A stretch of DNA of 43,607 nt, taken from contig JACOUA010000102.1 of the NCBI GenBank assembly GCA_016178075.1, positions 1 through 43,607 of the forward strand. The letters run 5' to 3'. Below, in pieces: positions 1 through 9,100 of this stretch. The position numbers and the translations under genes are program-made. This stretch comes from Acidobacteriota bacterium (GTDB lineage Bacteria; Acidobacteriota; Vicinamibacteria; Vicinamibacterales; JACQTH01). The notes beneath the pieces are model-generated. The model worked only from the letters and a program-made list of their open reading frames with translations, was not told the DNA's origin and did not search any database. Every line of letters begins with the position of its first letter. Position 1 is the stretch's first letter.

Positions 1-2
1 AT

Positions 3-332
3 TTAGGAAATTCTGGACCGCCGTGTTGAAAACAAAGGACTTACCCACCGACCTTGCGGAAATCGCGCGGCGGACCGTGGAAGTTGGGCTAAGGAGGACG
101 AAACAACACAATAATTGGGCACCGGGGCTGCCGGCAGCGGGCGCAGCGACGGGCGCTTCTCCGCGAGCCGGCACGCCGCCGGCGCATTCCGCTTCCCCTC
201 AATCACCTCACGCACGAAGGTTTCGTGCGTCGCTTGATCGACGAAGTCGGCGTGGCCGCGCAGCAGCAATGCCTGCTCCACGGCGGTCTTGGTGCGGAAA
301 TGGGCTTGCTCGACGATGCCGTTTTCGTGCCT
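3..332 (-). pseudogene. istA: Remnant of IS21-family transposase IstA (C-terminal part)
   Basis: The minus-strand reading carries ENGIVEQ, KTAVEQALLLRGHADF and RPSLRPLPAAPVPNY. These match the order of the conserved IstA tail after the DDE catalytic core (NGIVE, LDQALLLRG, RPLP). No upstream catalytic domain is present: the sequence before about 332 is unrelated and the next gene's stop lies at 420. Past about 111 the reading frame loses family resemblance, and a neighbouring frame reads GKSFVFNTAV, which resembles the downstream IstA segment, so a frameshift is likely. No IstB helper is visible. It is therefore a dead fragment of an old insertion, and the window edge may cut off more of it. 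The family call rests on recalled motifs. Confidence 0.6.
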
Positions 333-419
333 CGACGCATCACAAGCAGTCGACGGCGATTGAGCGCGGGCAGAAGGAAGCCCGCCAACAAGATAGACTT
401 GGTCACCCAATGCAACGAT

Positions 420-2456
420 TTATTGAAACCCGAAATCCCTGAGCTGGACGCCGAGCGTGCGGGGGTCGCTGGGAGGGCGCCAGATCGGCGTCACGACGAG
501 CTCGACGCGCCGGTAACGATTGGCACCCTGACGGTGAGGAAGGGGATATCGCTCGTCGCGCCAGACGTGATCGCCGAGCTTCAAGCGGTCGGCGACGATG
601 CCATCCAGCAGGACCGTGAGGGTCTGTTCGAACGGCGCGAGCGATCGCAGCTTGAACTCGAAGAGGCGGGCGTCCGACGGGACGTAGAACACGGCGCGCT
701 CGACGGTCCATTGGAACCGGTGGCCGGACCGATCGATCTCGGGTTCATGCAGGCCCGATGACAGCCGGGTGAGGTCGACGCGGGCTTCGTCTCGCGCGGC
801 GCGGAAGGGTACCGACGCGGCCACGAGGCCAATGACGAGCCAGGGGGTCCATCTCAGGGAACGACGCGATTCGTGGGACACCGATCGCGGGGTCGTGCCG
901 AGCGCGGCGGCCGCACCCACCAGCGGCCAGAACGCAAACTGCCCTTCGCGCACGAGCAGCGGGTGGCCGGTCGACCAGGTCAGCAGATACACGACGATGC
1001 CGACCGATACCCCGAGCGCCAGATGTCGCGTGCCCGGCAGGCGCCGATCCGAGGAAGCGACCCGCAGCGAGGGCGCGAGCGCCGCGGCCAGCACGGCGAC
1101 CCACGCCGCCAACCCGATGAGCCCCAGCTCCGCCGCGACCTGCAAGAAATAGTTGTGCGCGTTCTCCTGGCGCCGGGGAAGCGCGGCGGGGTCTGGCGCG
1201 TAGACCGCGACCTCTTTGTAGAAGCGGCCGAGCCCGATGCCGAACGCGGGGCGCTGCGCGATCATCGAAGTCGCAGCGGCCCAGAACGCCAGTCGTCCCT
1301 TGAGACGCTCCTGGAAGGGCGCTCGCAGGTTCACGGTATAGAGCAGCGTCTCGACGTACGAATCCTCGTCGTAGAAGCGGACATCGCGCGCCGTCGCGTA
1401 CGCCGACAGAACGGCGACGGTCAGCAGGATCGCGGCGGCCGCCCCGGCGATCACCTGTCCCGCATGTCGGGCGATCCAGCTCCCGGCCGCGATCAGGCGG
1501 AAGCGCCACAGCGCCACGCCGTACAGGCCGAGACCGATGGCCAGCGCCACCCAGGCCGAGCGGGACGCGGTGAACAGGACCGCCAGCATCACGAGCGCCG
1601 CGCCGGCGCGCCAGCTCCACCGCCGGCGCCCTTCGTGTCGCATCGCCAACCCCAGCGCGACCGGCACCATCATCGCCAGGTACGATCCCAACCCGTTCAC
1701 GTCGGTGAAGGTCGCGTTGATGCGCGTGATGTTCGGGTTCTGCAGCAGCCAGAACGGCAGGAGGCCGCGGCCGGTCCACCACTGCCCCACGCCGAGCGCG
1801 GCCACGACCATCGCGCCGAGGCCTGACGCACCCAACAATTGCCCCATCGCACGCTCGACATCCGGCACCGGCTCGGAGAGCACGAGCCAGAGCAGCGCCA
1901 GTCCTTCGAGCAGCATCGCCCACGCGGTCAGCGATCCGAACAGGTGCTGCTGCGATTGCGCGACGATGAAGTCGACACGACCGAATTCGTGAATCTGCAG
2001 GAGTAGCGCGCCGATCCCGTCCGTCGCCAGATGAAGCGGGTAGAGCGCGACGAGCACCGACGCGGTCGCGAGCGCCGCAAGCACGTGGGCCAGTGACTGG
2101 GCGCGTGGCTGCCACGGTCTCGTTCGCAGAACCGTACGCGCGAGCGCGGGACAGAGAATGCCGAAGAAGAGGATCTCCCCCGGCGCGATCGGCGGCCAGT
2201 CGAACCAGGATGGGAGGGTCGGCACGAGCGGGGCGACGACCACGAACCCCAGCAGCGACCGCCACGGCCAGCGCCAGGCGGCGAGCAGAACCAGGAGCCA
2301 GGCGGCTCGGAGTCCCAGCGGGACTTCGGGGAACCGGAGAAACGCCGACACCGGATACATCAGCACGCCGGCCAGCGTCACCATCGCCAGGCTGCGGGCG
2401 GCCGTGTCGGCAATCGAGGCGGCAGCGAACGGCCGGCGCGTGATCTGCGGTCCCAC
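420..2456 (-). CDS. O-antigen ligase / Wzy-like polysaccharide polymerase membrane protein
   Basis: A 678-residue protein with roughly a dozen hydrophobic segments between residues 20 and 560 and a soluble C-terminal tail of about 120 residues. The motif ENAHNYFLQVAAELGLIG (from residue 431) is the signature of the WaaL/Wzy_C (PF04932) family, which joins or polymerises lipid-linked glycans on the periplasmic side of the inner membrane. A periplasmic loop (about 350-430) precedes it, as in the family. The GTG start lies 9 bp after the stop of the upstream SurA-like gene, and a TAGGAG ribosome site overlaps that stop codon, so the two genes are probably co-transcribed. Whether it is a ligase, a polymerase or a protein O-oligosaccharyltransferase cannot be told from sequence. 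The soluble tail is unusual and unassigned. Confidence 0.8.
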   Translation of the reverse strand: MGPQITRRPFAAASIADTAARSLAMVTLAGVLMYPVSAFLRFPEVPLGLRAAWLLVLLAAWRWPWRSLLGFVVVAPLVPTLPSWFDWPPIAPGEILFFGILCPALARTVLRTRPWQPRAQSLAHVLAALATASVLVALYPLHLATDGIGALLLQIHEFGRVDFIVAQSQQHLFGSLTAWAMLLEGLALLWLVLSEPVPDVERAMGQLLGASGLGAMVVAALGVGQWWTGRGLLPFWLLQNPNITRINATFTDVNGLGSYLAMMVPVALGLAMRHEGRRRWSWRAGAALVMLAVLFTASRSAWVALAIGLGLYGVALWRFRLIAAGSWIARHAGQVIAGAAAAILLTVAVLSAYATARDVRFYDEDSYVETLLYTVNLRAPFQERLKGRLAFWAAATSMIAQRPAFGIGLGRFYKEVAVYAPDPAALPRRQENAHNYFLQVAAELGLIGLAAWVAVLAAALAPSLRVASSDRRLPGTRHLALGVSVGIVVYLLTWSTGHPLLVREGQFAFWPLVGAAAALGTTPRSVSHESRRSLRWTPWLVIGLVAASVPFRAARDEARVDLTRLSSGLHEPEIDRSGHRFQWTVERAVFYVPSDARLFEFKLRSLAPFEQTLTVLLDGIVADRLKLGDHVWRDERYPLPHRQGANRYRRVELVVTPIWRPPSDPRTLGVQLRDFGFQ

Positions 2457-2465
2457 TCTACGCTC

Positions 2466-3119
2466 CTACGAAGAAGACGGCAGATACAGCTCGCGAATGT
2501 CGGCGCGTCGGCGCAGGCGCTCGAGCCAGTCCGCGACCAGGACCTGACGCCGCTCGTCTCGCAGCCGATCGCGCGCGAGGGCGCTCGCCTGTTCGAACCT
2601 CGCCAGCCCCTCTTGCGCGAACTGCGACTGGTGCGCACGGTAGTACGCGGCCACTTCCTCCTCCGTCGGCTGTGCCGCGCCGCCGAACCGCTGGTCGAGA
2701 TAGCTGTCAACCCGAAGGTCGTCTCGAATGAAGTCACGCAGACGCCCCGCGGTCATGCCCGTGCGGCGAAGAGTCACCTCGACATCTCCGGTCGACGACA
2801 CATGTTGCCGCACCTCCTCGAGGCGTCGCTCGACCGCGCCCGACGGCGGGTCAGGTGCCGCGTAACGGTTCGCCTCGCCGAGCATGAGCTGACGCTCGAT
2901 CAGAGTTGAGAGCGCTCGAGCCGTCGGGTCGCCTCCCGCCCTCGGCGTCACGAGGCCGAGCGTCGTCGCCGCGCGTACGTCGGAGAGCGTGATGACCTCG
3001 CCCGACACGATGGCCAGCACGCGATCGAGCAGGACATCGCGCGTCTGCGCGGCGACGACGCACGCGAACAGCCACAAGCTGAGGCCAGGGGCACAACCAC
3101 GACGAATGGCGATCATCAT
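2466..3119 (-). CDS. SurA N-terminal-domain-like periplasmic chaperone lacking a PPIase domain
   Basis: 217 residues with a signal peptide (cleavage near VVAAQ, residue 25) followed by LDRVLAIVSGEVITLSDV. That is the typical opening of the SurA/PpiD chaperone domain, which binds unfolded outer-membrane proteins. The helix-rich region continues to the end, and no parvulin (rotamase) domain is present, so the protein is much shorter than E. coli SurA (about 430 residues). The chaperone activity of SurA resides mainly in this N-terminal part, so the protein may act as a holdase for the TamA-type assembly factor encoded just upstream in the same direction. A GTGGGG/CCCCAC hairpin ends 10 nt before the ATG. 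A second ATG is adjacent, so the start is uncertain by one codon. Confidence 0.75.
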   Translation of the reverse strand: MMIAIRRGCAPGLSLWLFACVVAAQTRDVLLDRVLAIVSGEVITLSDVRAATTLGLVTPRAGGDPTARALSTLIERQLMLGEANRYAAPDPPSGAVERRLEEVRQHVSSTGDVEVTLRRTGMTAGRLRDFIRDDLRVDSYLDQRFGGAAQPTEEEVAAYYRAHQSQFAQEGLARFEQASALARDRLRDERRQVLVADWLERLRRRADIRELYLPSSS

Positions 3120-3129
3120 TTCTTAGTTC

Positions 3130-3153
3130 GCGGTGGGGCCCCACCCCCACCGC
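3130..3153 (-). repeat. GTGGGG/CCCCAC hairpin element, copy 1
   Basis: A 9-bp stem GCGGTGGGG/CCCCACCGC with loop CCCCAC lies 10 nt upstream of the SurA-like ATG. The related flank GGCTCGCTCATCGCTCGCC continues to about 3186. The same architecture recurs at 22878 and 30841 with different but still paired outer bases. Confidence 0.75.
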
Positions 3154-3210
3154 CTACCACGGCTCGCTCATCGCTCGCCGCGCTGCTTTGTTACCACAGG
3201 CCGCTTTCAG

Positions 3211-3242
3211 AACTGATGACTGAAAACTATTAACTGATAACT
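3211..3242. repeat. Heptamer repeat array (AACTGAT type)
   Basis: Four heptamers in exact 7-bp register (AACTGAT, GACTGAA, AACTATT, AACTGAT) plus a partial AACT, immediately after the tamA stop codon. There is no inverted partner arm, unlike most arrays in the window. The words are the same type as in the arrays at 11072 and 38153. Confidence 0.8.
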
Positions 3243-3245
3243 TTT

Positions 3246-6197
3246 TCAAAAGGCCTGCCCGATGCTGATGTGCAGGACCGGAAGACGCTCGGGTTTCCCA
3301 CCGATTTGACGCCGGTCGAGCGCGAACCCGAGGTCCACGCGGATCGGACCGACCGGCGATCGATACCGCAGCCCGAAGCCGACGGCGCCGCGGATCTCCC
3401 CGAGGTCGAAATCGTCGACGCGCGCGAAGACATTGCCCGCGTCGATGAACCCGACCGCGCCGATGTCGCGCCAGACCGGCATCCGAATCTCGGCGTTCAG
3501 AATCATCAGCGCGTTGCCGCCGCGGGGAAAGCCGTCGAGGTCGATCGTCTCGGGCGCGCCGAGCCGATCCAGGACGAAGCCCCGCACCGTCGTATCGCCG
3601 CCGGCGAAGAACCGCTCGCTGGCCGGCACGTCCTCGACGACATCGACAATCGGCCTGCCATCAGGACCCGCCACCGGGTGCTCGTCGGCGTCCAGCCGCA
3701 CGACGTCGCGAGGAAAGCCGCCGGCCAGGCCGAGCCGCGCGCCGGCTGCGAAGATAATCCGGCGGCGCCCCGGCAGTCGACGATACGTGAACCCTTGCAG
3801 GAACGTCTTCGTGAATCCCACCTCCCCGCCAATCGCTCGCGCGGCGATCTGCCCGTCGACACCGACCAGCATGCCGCTCGACGGATCGAGCGCATCGTCT
3901 CGAGTGTCCCGCAAGAGGGAGCCGGCAACGGACGACAGACGGACCTGGGGGAAGAGCCGGTCGATGAGGAGCCGGTCGCCGGCGTTGAACTGTTCCTCGA
4001 AGAGCCGCGTGCGATCGAACGAGTATCGACCGATGACACTCACTCGTGGGGTCACGCGCTCGGCCAGCTCGACCCGCGCGCTTCGCCGGCTGAAGTTGAA
4101 GCTCGATCGCACCGCCTGCTCGAGCGCGCCGGTCACGAGCGCATCGATGTTCGTGCCGAACACGTCGGGCTCGCGAAACGTGCCGAGGACACGGTACTCG
4201 CGAAATCCCAGCCCTCGTTTCGTCTGGCCTTCGGGCAGCAGGACGTCGCTCTGCTGCCGCACGCTCACGCGGGTGTACAGGTTGACCGACCGGTTCTTGC
4301 CCCACAGGTTGCGCCGGCCGATCTCGAAGAACCCGCGAGGCGCGAGCTCGAAGTGCTCGCTCGCGCGGCCCGGATCCTCCGTCGTCCGCCTCAACACCTC
4401 CCCACCCTCCACACCCCCGCCGACGCCGATGGAGGTGACGGGCGCTTCTTCGACGGTGACGAGGATGTCCCGGTTCGTCTCCGTCCCGTGCTGGAGCTCG
4501 GTGATCTCCACGCGGCGAAACAGACCCAATGCGGCGAGACGGCGCCGGCTCTCCAGGACGGCGGTCAGGCTGAGCGGCTGGCCCGACTTCACCATGAGCT
4601 GCCGCTCGATCGTCTCGGTGCTGGTTCGCGCGTTGCCGACGATGAGGACGTGATCGACGAAGATCTGGGGGCCTTCGCGAATCAGGAAGGTGATGTCCAC
4701 CGTGCGGCGATCGTCGCTGAACACGGGGCCCGCGTCGACGGCGGCGAGCTGGTAGCCGCGGTTCCGATACTGAAGCAGCACGTTCTCGACGTCCACCTTG
4801 AGTTGTGGCCGATAGAACGGCACGCCCGGCCTCAACCCCATGACTTCACGAAGCACACTGTCTGGAACCGCGTCGTTGCGGTCGAAGGCGATCCGTCCGA
4901 CGGTCGTTCGAATGCGCTCTTCAATCGCGATGCGCACGTCGACTTGTTGAGTGGCGGCGGCCTTGCCCGACTCGGTTCCCCCAGAGGCGCCGGCTGATGT
5001 CCCGATCGTGACCCTGATGTCCGAAAACCCGAGCCGCTGGTACTGATCTTCCAGCGCGCGCTTCGTGGCATCGAGCTGCGCGTCGACAAACGGGTCTCCG
5101 GACCTGACGAGGATCGACGGCTCGAGCTCGGCCAGCAGCAGTGATTGATTGCCGCTCACCGGCACGCTGCCCACACGGACGCGCGGGCCCCGGTGGACGT
5201 CGAAGACGATCGTGAGCTGGTTGTCGTCCAGCCGTGAGGAAAAGCTGACGCGTGGATCCCGGTACCCCTGAAACCGCAGGTAGCGCTCGAGGCGCCGCTT
5301 CGAGTCTTCGAGCAGATCCTGGTCCGCCGATCCTTCCCGCTCGATTGGCACCAGCTCGTCGCGGACAGCGCGTGGCACGGCGTCCCCCTGGAACTCGACC
5401 CTCACGACCGGACCGCGATCCGCCCGAATCGCCAGGTCCACCGCCTGGCCATCGTCGGACGGGCGGGGGAGCAGTTCGAGCGTCGCGCGGGAGTGTCCGC
5501 CCGACTTCAGCTTGCGCGAGTAGCGCTCCACGCGTTGAAAGAGCGCGCTGGCGTCATACGGCTCGCCCGTGCGGAGGTCGAGCTCATCGAGCAGCGTCTC
5601 GCGCGCGATCGTCCCCTGGACGTCGATCCGTCCGACCAGTGTCCGGGCGCCGGAGTCGACCTCCACGACGAGCACCGGTCCGCCCCCGCGCGCCTCGTCT
5701 GGCACTTGCTGCGGCGTGACGCTGGCCTGGCGGAAGCCGCGTTGGCCGAGAACGTCGCGGAGCACCAAAGCAATATCAGCAGCGCGGCCGGCGGGCGGCG
5801 ACGAGCCGAACCGCGCGAGGACGGCGTCGCGCAGCTCGCGCTCGGACAACCCCAGGTGACCTTTGAATTCGATCGCCTTCACCGTCCGCAGCGATCGCAG
5901 CTCGTATCGGACCGTCAGACCGCGTTCGTCGTCGAGCGCGCGCACCCGGACATCCTCGAAACGGCCGAGCCCCATCAGATGGACGATGCTCTCGCGGGCG
6001 TCGGAGGGTGCGAGCGGCTGACCGACACGCGTGTCGATCAGCTTCAGCAGGGCGGGGTCGTCGATCGCGCGGCCGTCGAGGTCGATCGCAATCGCCGCCA
6101 CCGTTTGGCCCACCGGCAGCGCCTGCGCCGACACCCGTGCGGCTGCCAGCGCCCAGCTCAGGATGGCGCAAGCCGCACGGCGTCTGGCGGTCCGCAT
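3246..6197 (-). CDS. tamA: TamA/BamA-like Omp85 outer-membrane assembly protein with seven POTRA repeats
   Basis: 983 residues. A signal peptide (about 1-25, ending VSAQA) is followed by repeated units of 75-90 residues, each ending in a run like ...VEVDSG, ...DVHRG or ...IREG before a new beta strand. I count seven POTRA-type units up to about residue 580. A C-terminal D15/Omp85 beta-barrel (about 590-983) ends in ...LHISIGQAF with a terminal aromatic, as in outer-membrane barrels. E. coli TamA has three POTRAs and BamA five. The gene overlaps the end of tamB by 1 nt (TGATG), which indicates translational coupling and supports a role as the outer-membrane partner of TamB rather than as the main BamA. 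A main BamA is not visible in the window, so a BamA role cannot be excluded. Confidence 0.85.
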   Translation of the reverse strand: MRTARRRAACAILSWALAAARVSAQALPVGQTVAAIAIDLDGRAIDDPALLKLIDTRVGQPLAPSDARESIVHLMGLGRFEDVRVRALDDERGLTVRYELRSLRTVKAIEFKGHLGLSERELRDAVLARFGSSPPAGRAADIALVLRDVLGQRGFRQASVTPQQVPDEARGGGPVLVVEVDSGARTLVGRIDVQGTIARETLLDELDLRTGEPYDASALFQRVERYSRKLKSGGHSRATLELLPRPSDDGQAVDLAIRADRGPVVRVEFQGDAVPRAVRDELVPIEREGSADQDLLEDSKRRLERYLRFQGYRDPRVSFSSRLDDNQLTIVFDVHRGPRVRVGSVPVSGNQSLLLAELEPSILVRSGDPFVDAQLDATKRALEDQYQRLGFSDIRVTIGTSAGASGGTESGKAAATQQVDVRIAIEERIRTTVGRIAFDRNDAVPDSVLREVMGLRPGVPFYRPQLKVDVENVLLQYRNRGYQLAAVDAGPVFSDDRRTVDITFLIREGPQIFVDHVLIVGNARTSTETIERQLMVKSGQPLSLTAVLESRRRLAALGLFRRVEITELQHGTETNRDILVTVEEAPVTSIGVGGGVEGGEVLRRTTEDPGRASEHFELAPRGFFEIGRRNLWGKNRSVNLYTRVSVRQQSDVLLPEGQTKRGLGFREYRVLGTFREPDVFGTNIDALVTGALEQAVRSSFNFSRRSARVELAERVTPRVSVIGRYSFDRTRLFEEQFNAGDRLLIDRLFPQVRLSSVAGSLLRDTRDDALDPSSGMLVGVDGQIAARAIGGEVGFTKTFLQGFTYRRLPGRRRIIFAAGARLGLAGGFPRDVVRLDADEHPVAGPDGRPIVDVVEDVPASERFFAGGDTTVRGFVLDRLGAPETIDLDGFPRGGNALMILNAEIRMPVWRDIGAVGFIDAGNVFARVDDFDLGEIRGAVGFGLRYRSPVGPIRVDLGFALDRRQIGGKPERLPVLHISIGQAF

Positions 6198-9100
6198 CAG
6201 AAGACGTGCCTGACCCGCACGTCGAGCGAGTACGTGCGATCTCCGTTCTGGGTCAGGATCCAGGACAAGCGGTCGCTCTCGTCGTACTCGAGGAGGATGA
6301 TCTGATCGCGCGTGGACGAGGCGAGGCTGCGCGAAAACGTCAAGTACACGCGATCGGAGATCCGCTTGCCGATCGTCAGGCGCGCCGACGGGTTGAGCCG
6401 GGACGATTGCTGGTACGGATCGATCAGCGAGGGGGTGATTTGGAACGTGTCGACGCCGAAGGTCTGCTCGACCACCCGCCCCACCTCGGAGGAGATCGGA
6501 GACGCGAGGAGACGCGCAGCTCGCGCCTGAAGCAACTGCGTCGCGTACTCCGTCGTGGGCGTTCGCAGCGCCCGAATCTCGACATCCTGCGTCGACCTCG
6601 GGTCGCCAAACAGGAGCGCGATCACCTCCGCTTCCGGCAGCGGCGGATCGGCGTCCAGCTGATAGACGAGCGACTTCATCGTGCCGGTCACCCGCAGCGT
6701 GACCCGATACGTCTGGCCCGGCACGCGCACGCTGGTTTCCGCTTCCAGATCGAAGAACGGCTCGATCTGCACGGGGTTCGAAAAGTCGATCGTGCCGTGG
6801 GTCACGACGTAGCGCTTGGCTTCGAACGTCACCTCGCCCCGCTCGATGTCGGCGCGGCCGAAGAGGAGTGGCTGCTGATACGTGCCTCGAAGCTGCACAT
6901 CCGCGCTCGACACGATGCGCGCGTTGTTCCTCTCGATTCGCAGGGCGGAGGGCGCGAGGATGCGGACGTCGAAGCGGAGGGGAAAACCTTCGCTCGCGGC
7001 CGGGGGCACCGACGGCGACGTCTCGCCCCCGAACTCCAGGAGCCCGCCCTCGAGATTGAACGGACGCTCGTAGGTCGCGTTCACGACGTTCACGGTGCCG
7101 CTGAGCAGCGGCGCCTCCAGCGTGCCGCGAAGCGCAAGATCCGCGTCGACCACCGACTGAAATCCTTCTGGATAGCGCAGGCGCATCCGCTCGCCGGTCG
7201 CCGTGATGTACAGGTCTCCCGGCCTGAAGCCGTTGAGCGCAATTCGCCCGCCGAAGGTGGCCCGGCCCTCCCCCACCGTGCCGACGAGCTGGTCCAGCGT
7301 GATGCCGTCGGCCGCCAGCGTGAGGCGTCCGTTCAGGCGCTCGATCGAGTGCGGCAGGAGGAAGTGGCGGATGCGGCCGTCGTGGATCTCGGCCCGGCCC
7401 GAGAACACCGGTCGCTGTATGGGGCCTTGCACCGACGCGACCACGACCGCGCGGCCCGAGCTGTTCAGATCGGTAACGAAGCCCTGCAGGATGCCGAGGT
7501 TGGCGTCGCCCTCGGCGCGGAGTCGTATCTGTTCGTCGAGCGTGTCGTACGACCCGGAGAGATCGAGCCGCGTGTCCTGGCCGACGAGTCGAGCGGGATC
7601 GAGCGTCATCACCCGATCGGTCAGCGCCATCCGGATCGGTCCCTCGTTCGCCAGCTGGTAATCGAACAGCCGAAGCTCGAGCGAGTCGACGCCGGCTTGC
7701 AGGTTGAGCCGCGGCGGGCTCTCGAGTGGCCCCTCGATCCGCAGGACGCCGCTCGCGACGATGGTCGTCAGGGGAGAAAAGCGGGGATCGAACGTACGCA
7801 GGTACGGGTCGAGCGACGTGCGGGTGAATCGGAACGAGAGATCGGCGTCGCTGCCGGGTGTCAGCGAGATGCGCCCCGCCCCCGACACTGCCAGCCGGGG
7901 CGACGCGGCGTCCAGCTCGATGGTCAGCTCCTCGTCGCGCACCGACAGCCGCCCGATGACCTGCCCGACGCCCTCATCACGAAGAAACAGGTCGTCGACC
8001 TGGAACTTCACGTCGTACCGTGGCTGGTCGAAGGTGCCCCGTCCGGACGAGGCGAAGTTCACCAGGCCTGACAGGGGCGCCTGCGGGGACGACGTCACGC
8101 GCAGCGACTCGATCGGGATGCGGCGGCCGTCGGCATCGAACGAGTAGGAGCCGTTCAGTCCGAGATACGCGGCGCCGGTCACGAGGCCGGTCGCTTTCTG
8201 AATCTGGAGGCCGTCGAACCGGATGCCGGGGCCCTCGAACCGCAACGCCGCCGACGCGCGGGTGAACGGCTCGCGGTACGCCGTGCCGTTGTCGATGACG
8301 GTCTGGCCCGATCCCAGCGGCCGTTGGTACCGGCCCGTCAGGTGATACTCGCCGCTGAGCGTTCCGTCGACTGTGTACTCGTCCAGCTCGAAGGCGTGGC
8401 GCAGATCGGCGACCGGCCGGCGCGTCACGACGACGCGCGCGTTGATTTCCTCCCCGCCATCGCGCCGGGGATACCCCAGGGAGAAGCGGCCGTCGGCGCG
8501 AATCTCGGAGTCGTCTCGTCGAACGACCCCATCGGTCACGTCGAGATAGCTGTTCTCCATGACGATCGACCCCGAGCCCTCGCCCCAGACGACGTCCCAG
8601 GCGCGCAAGTCGGCGCCGCGGAACGTCCCCTCGACCCGCGGCTGCGAGAACGCGCCGACCAGCACGCCGTGGAATTCGCCCCGCCCGCCGATCTCGACCG
8701 CGCGGGTCGGCGACCCGAACGCCGTCAGCACGCCGGCTAGCAGGCGATCGCTTTCCTGCCAGTCGGCGCTCACGACGTCGAATGGAACCTTCGATCGCTC
8801 GCCGTACGCCGTCTGCCCCTTGAAGCTGACGTAGCTGGTCTCCGTCGCGGCGTGGCCGCGATCGATCTCGATCCACTCCGGGCCGTACGTGTACGAAAAC
8901 TGCCCGCCGGCCGGGACGTACCCGAGCGGCGCGCGGAAGGTCCCGGTGGAGGGTCGACGGGGGGTGAGCGGCGCATCGGGCCGGAGAAGATCCACGCCCT
9001 CGGGCGCCTCGACGCGAAGTTCGCCGTTGCCGCGATGCCCGGCAAATCGTCCGACGGGCCACTCGAGCAGGTGACGGCCCGAGGCGCGTCCGATGAGCCG

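Noticed and set aside
6008-8071. A 687-codon plus-strand open frame opposite tamB/tamA
   Set aside because: It is rich in Arg/Ala and lacks recognisable domains. The minus-strand frames show full TamA/TamB architecture, so this is a high-GC shadow frame. The same reasoning applies to other long frames opposite the confirmed genes.
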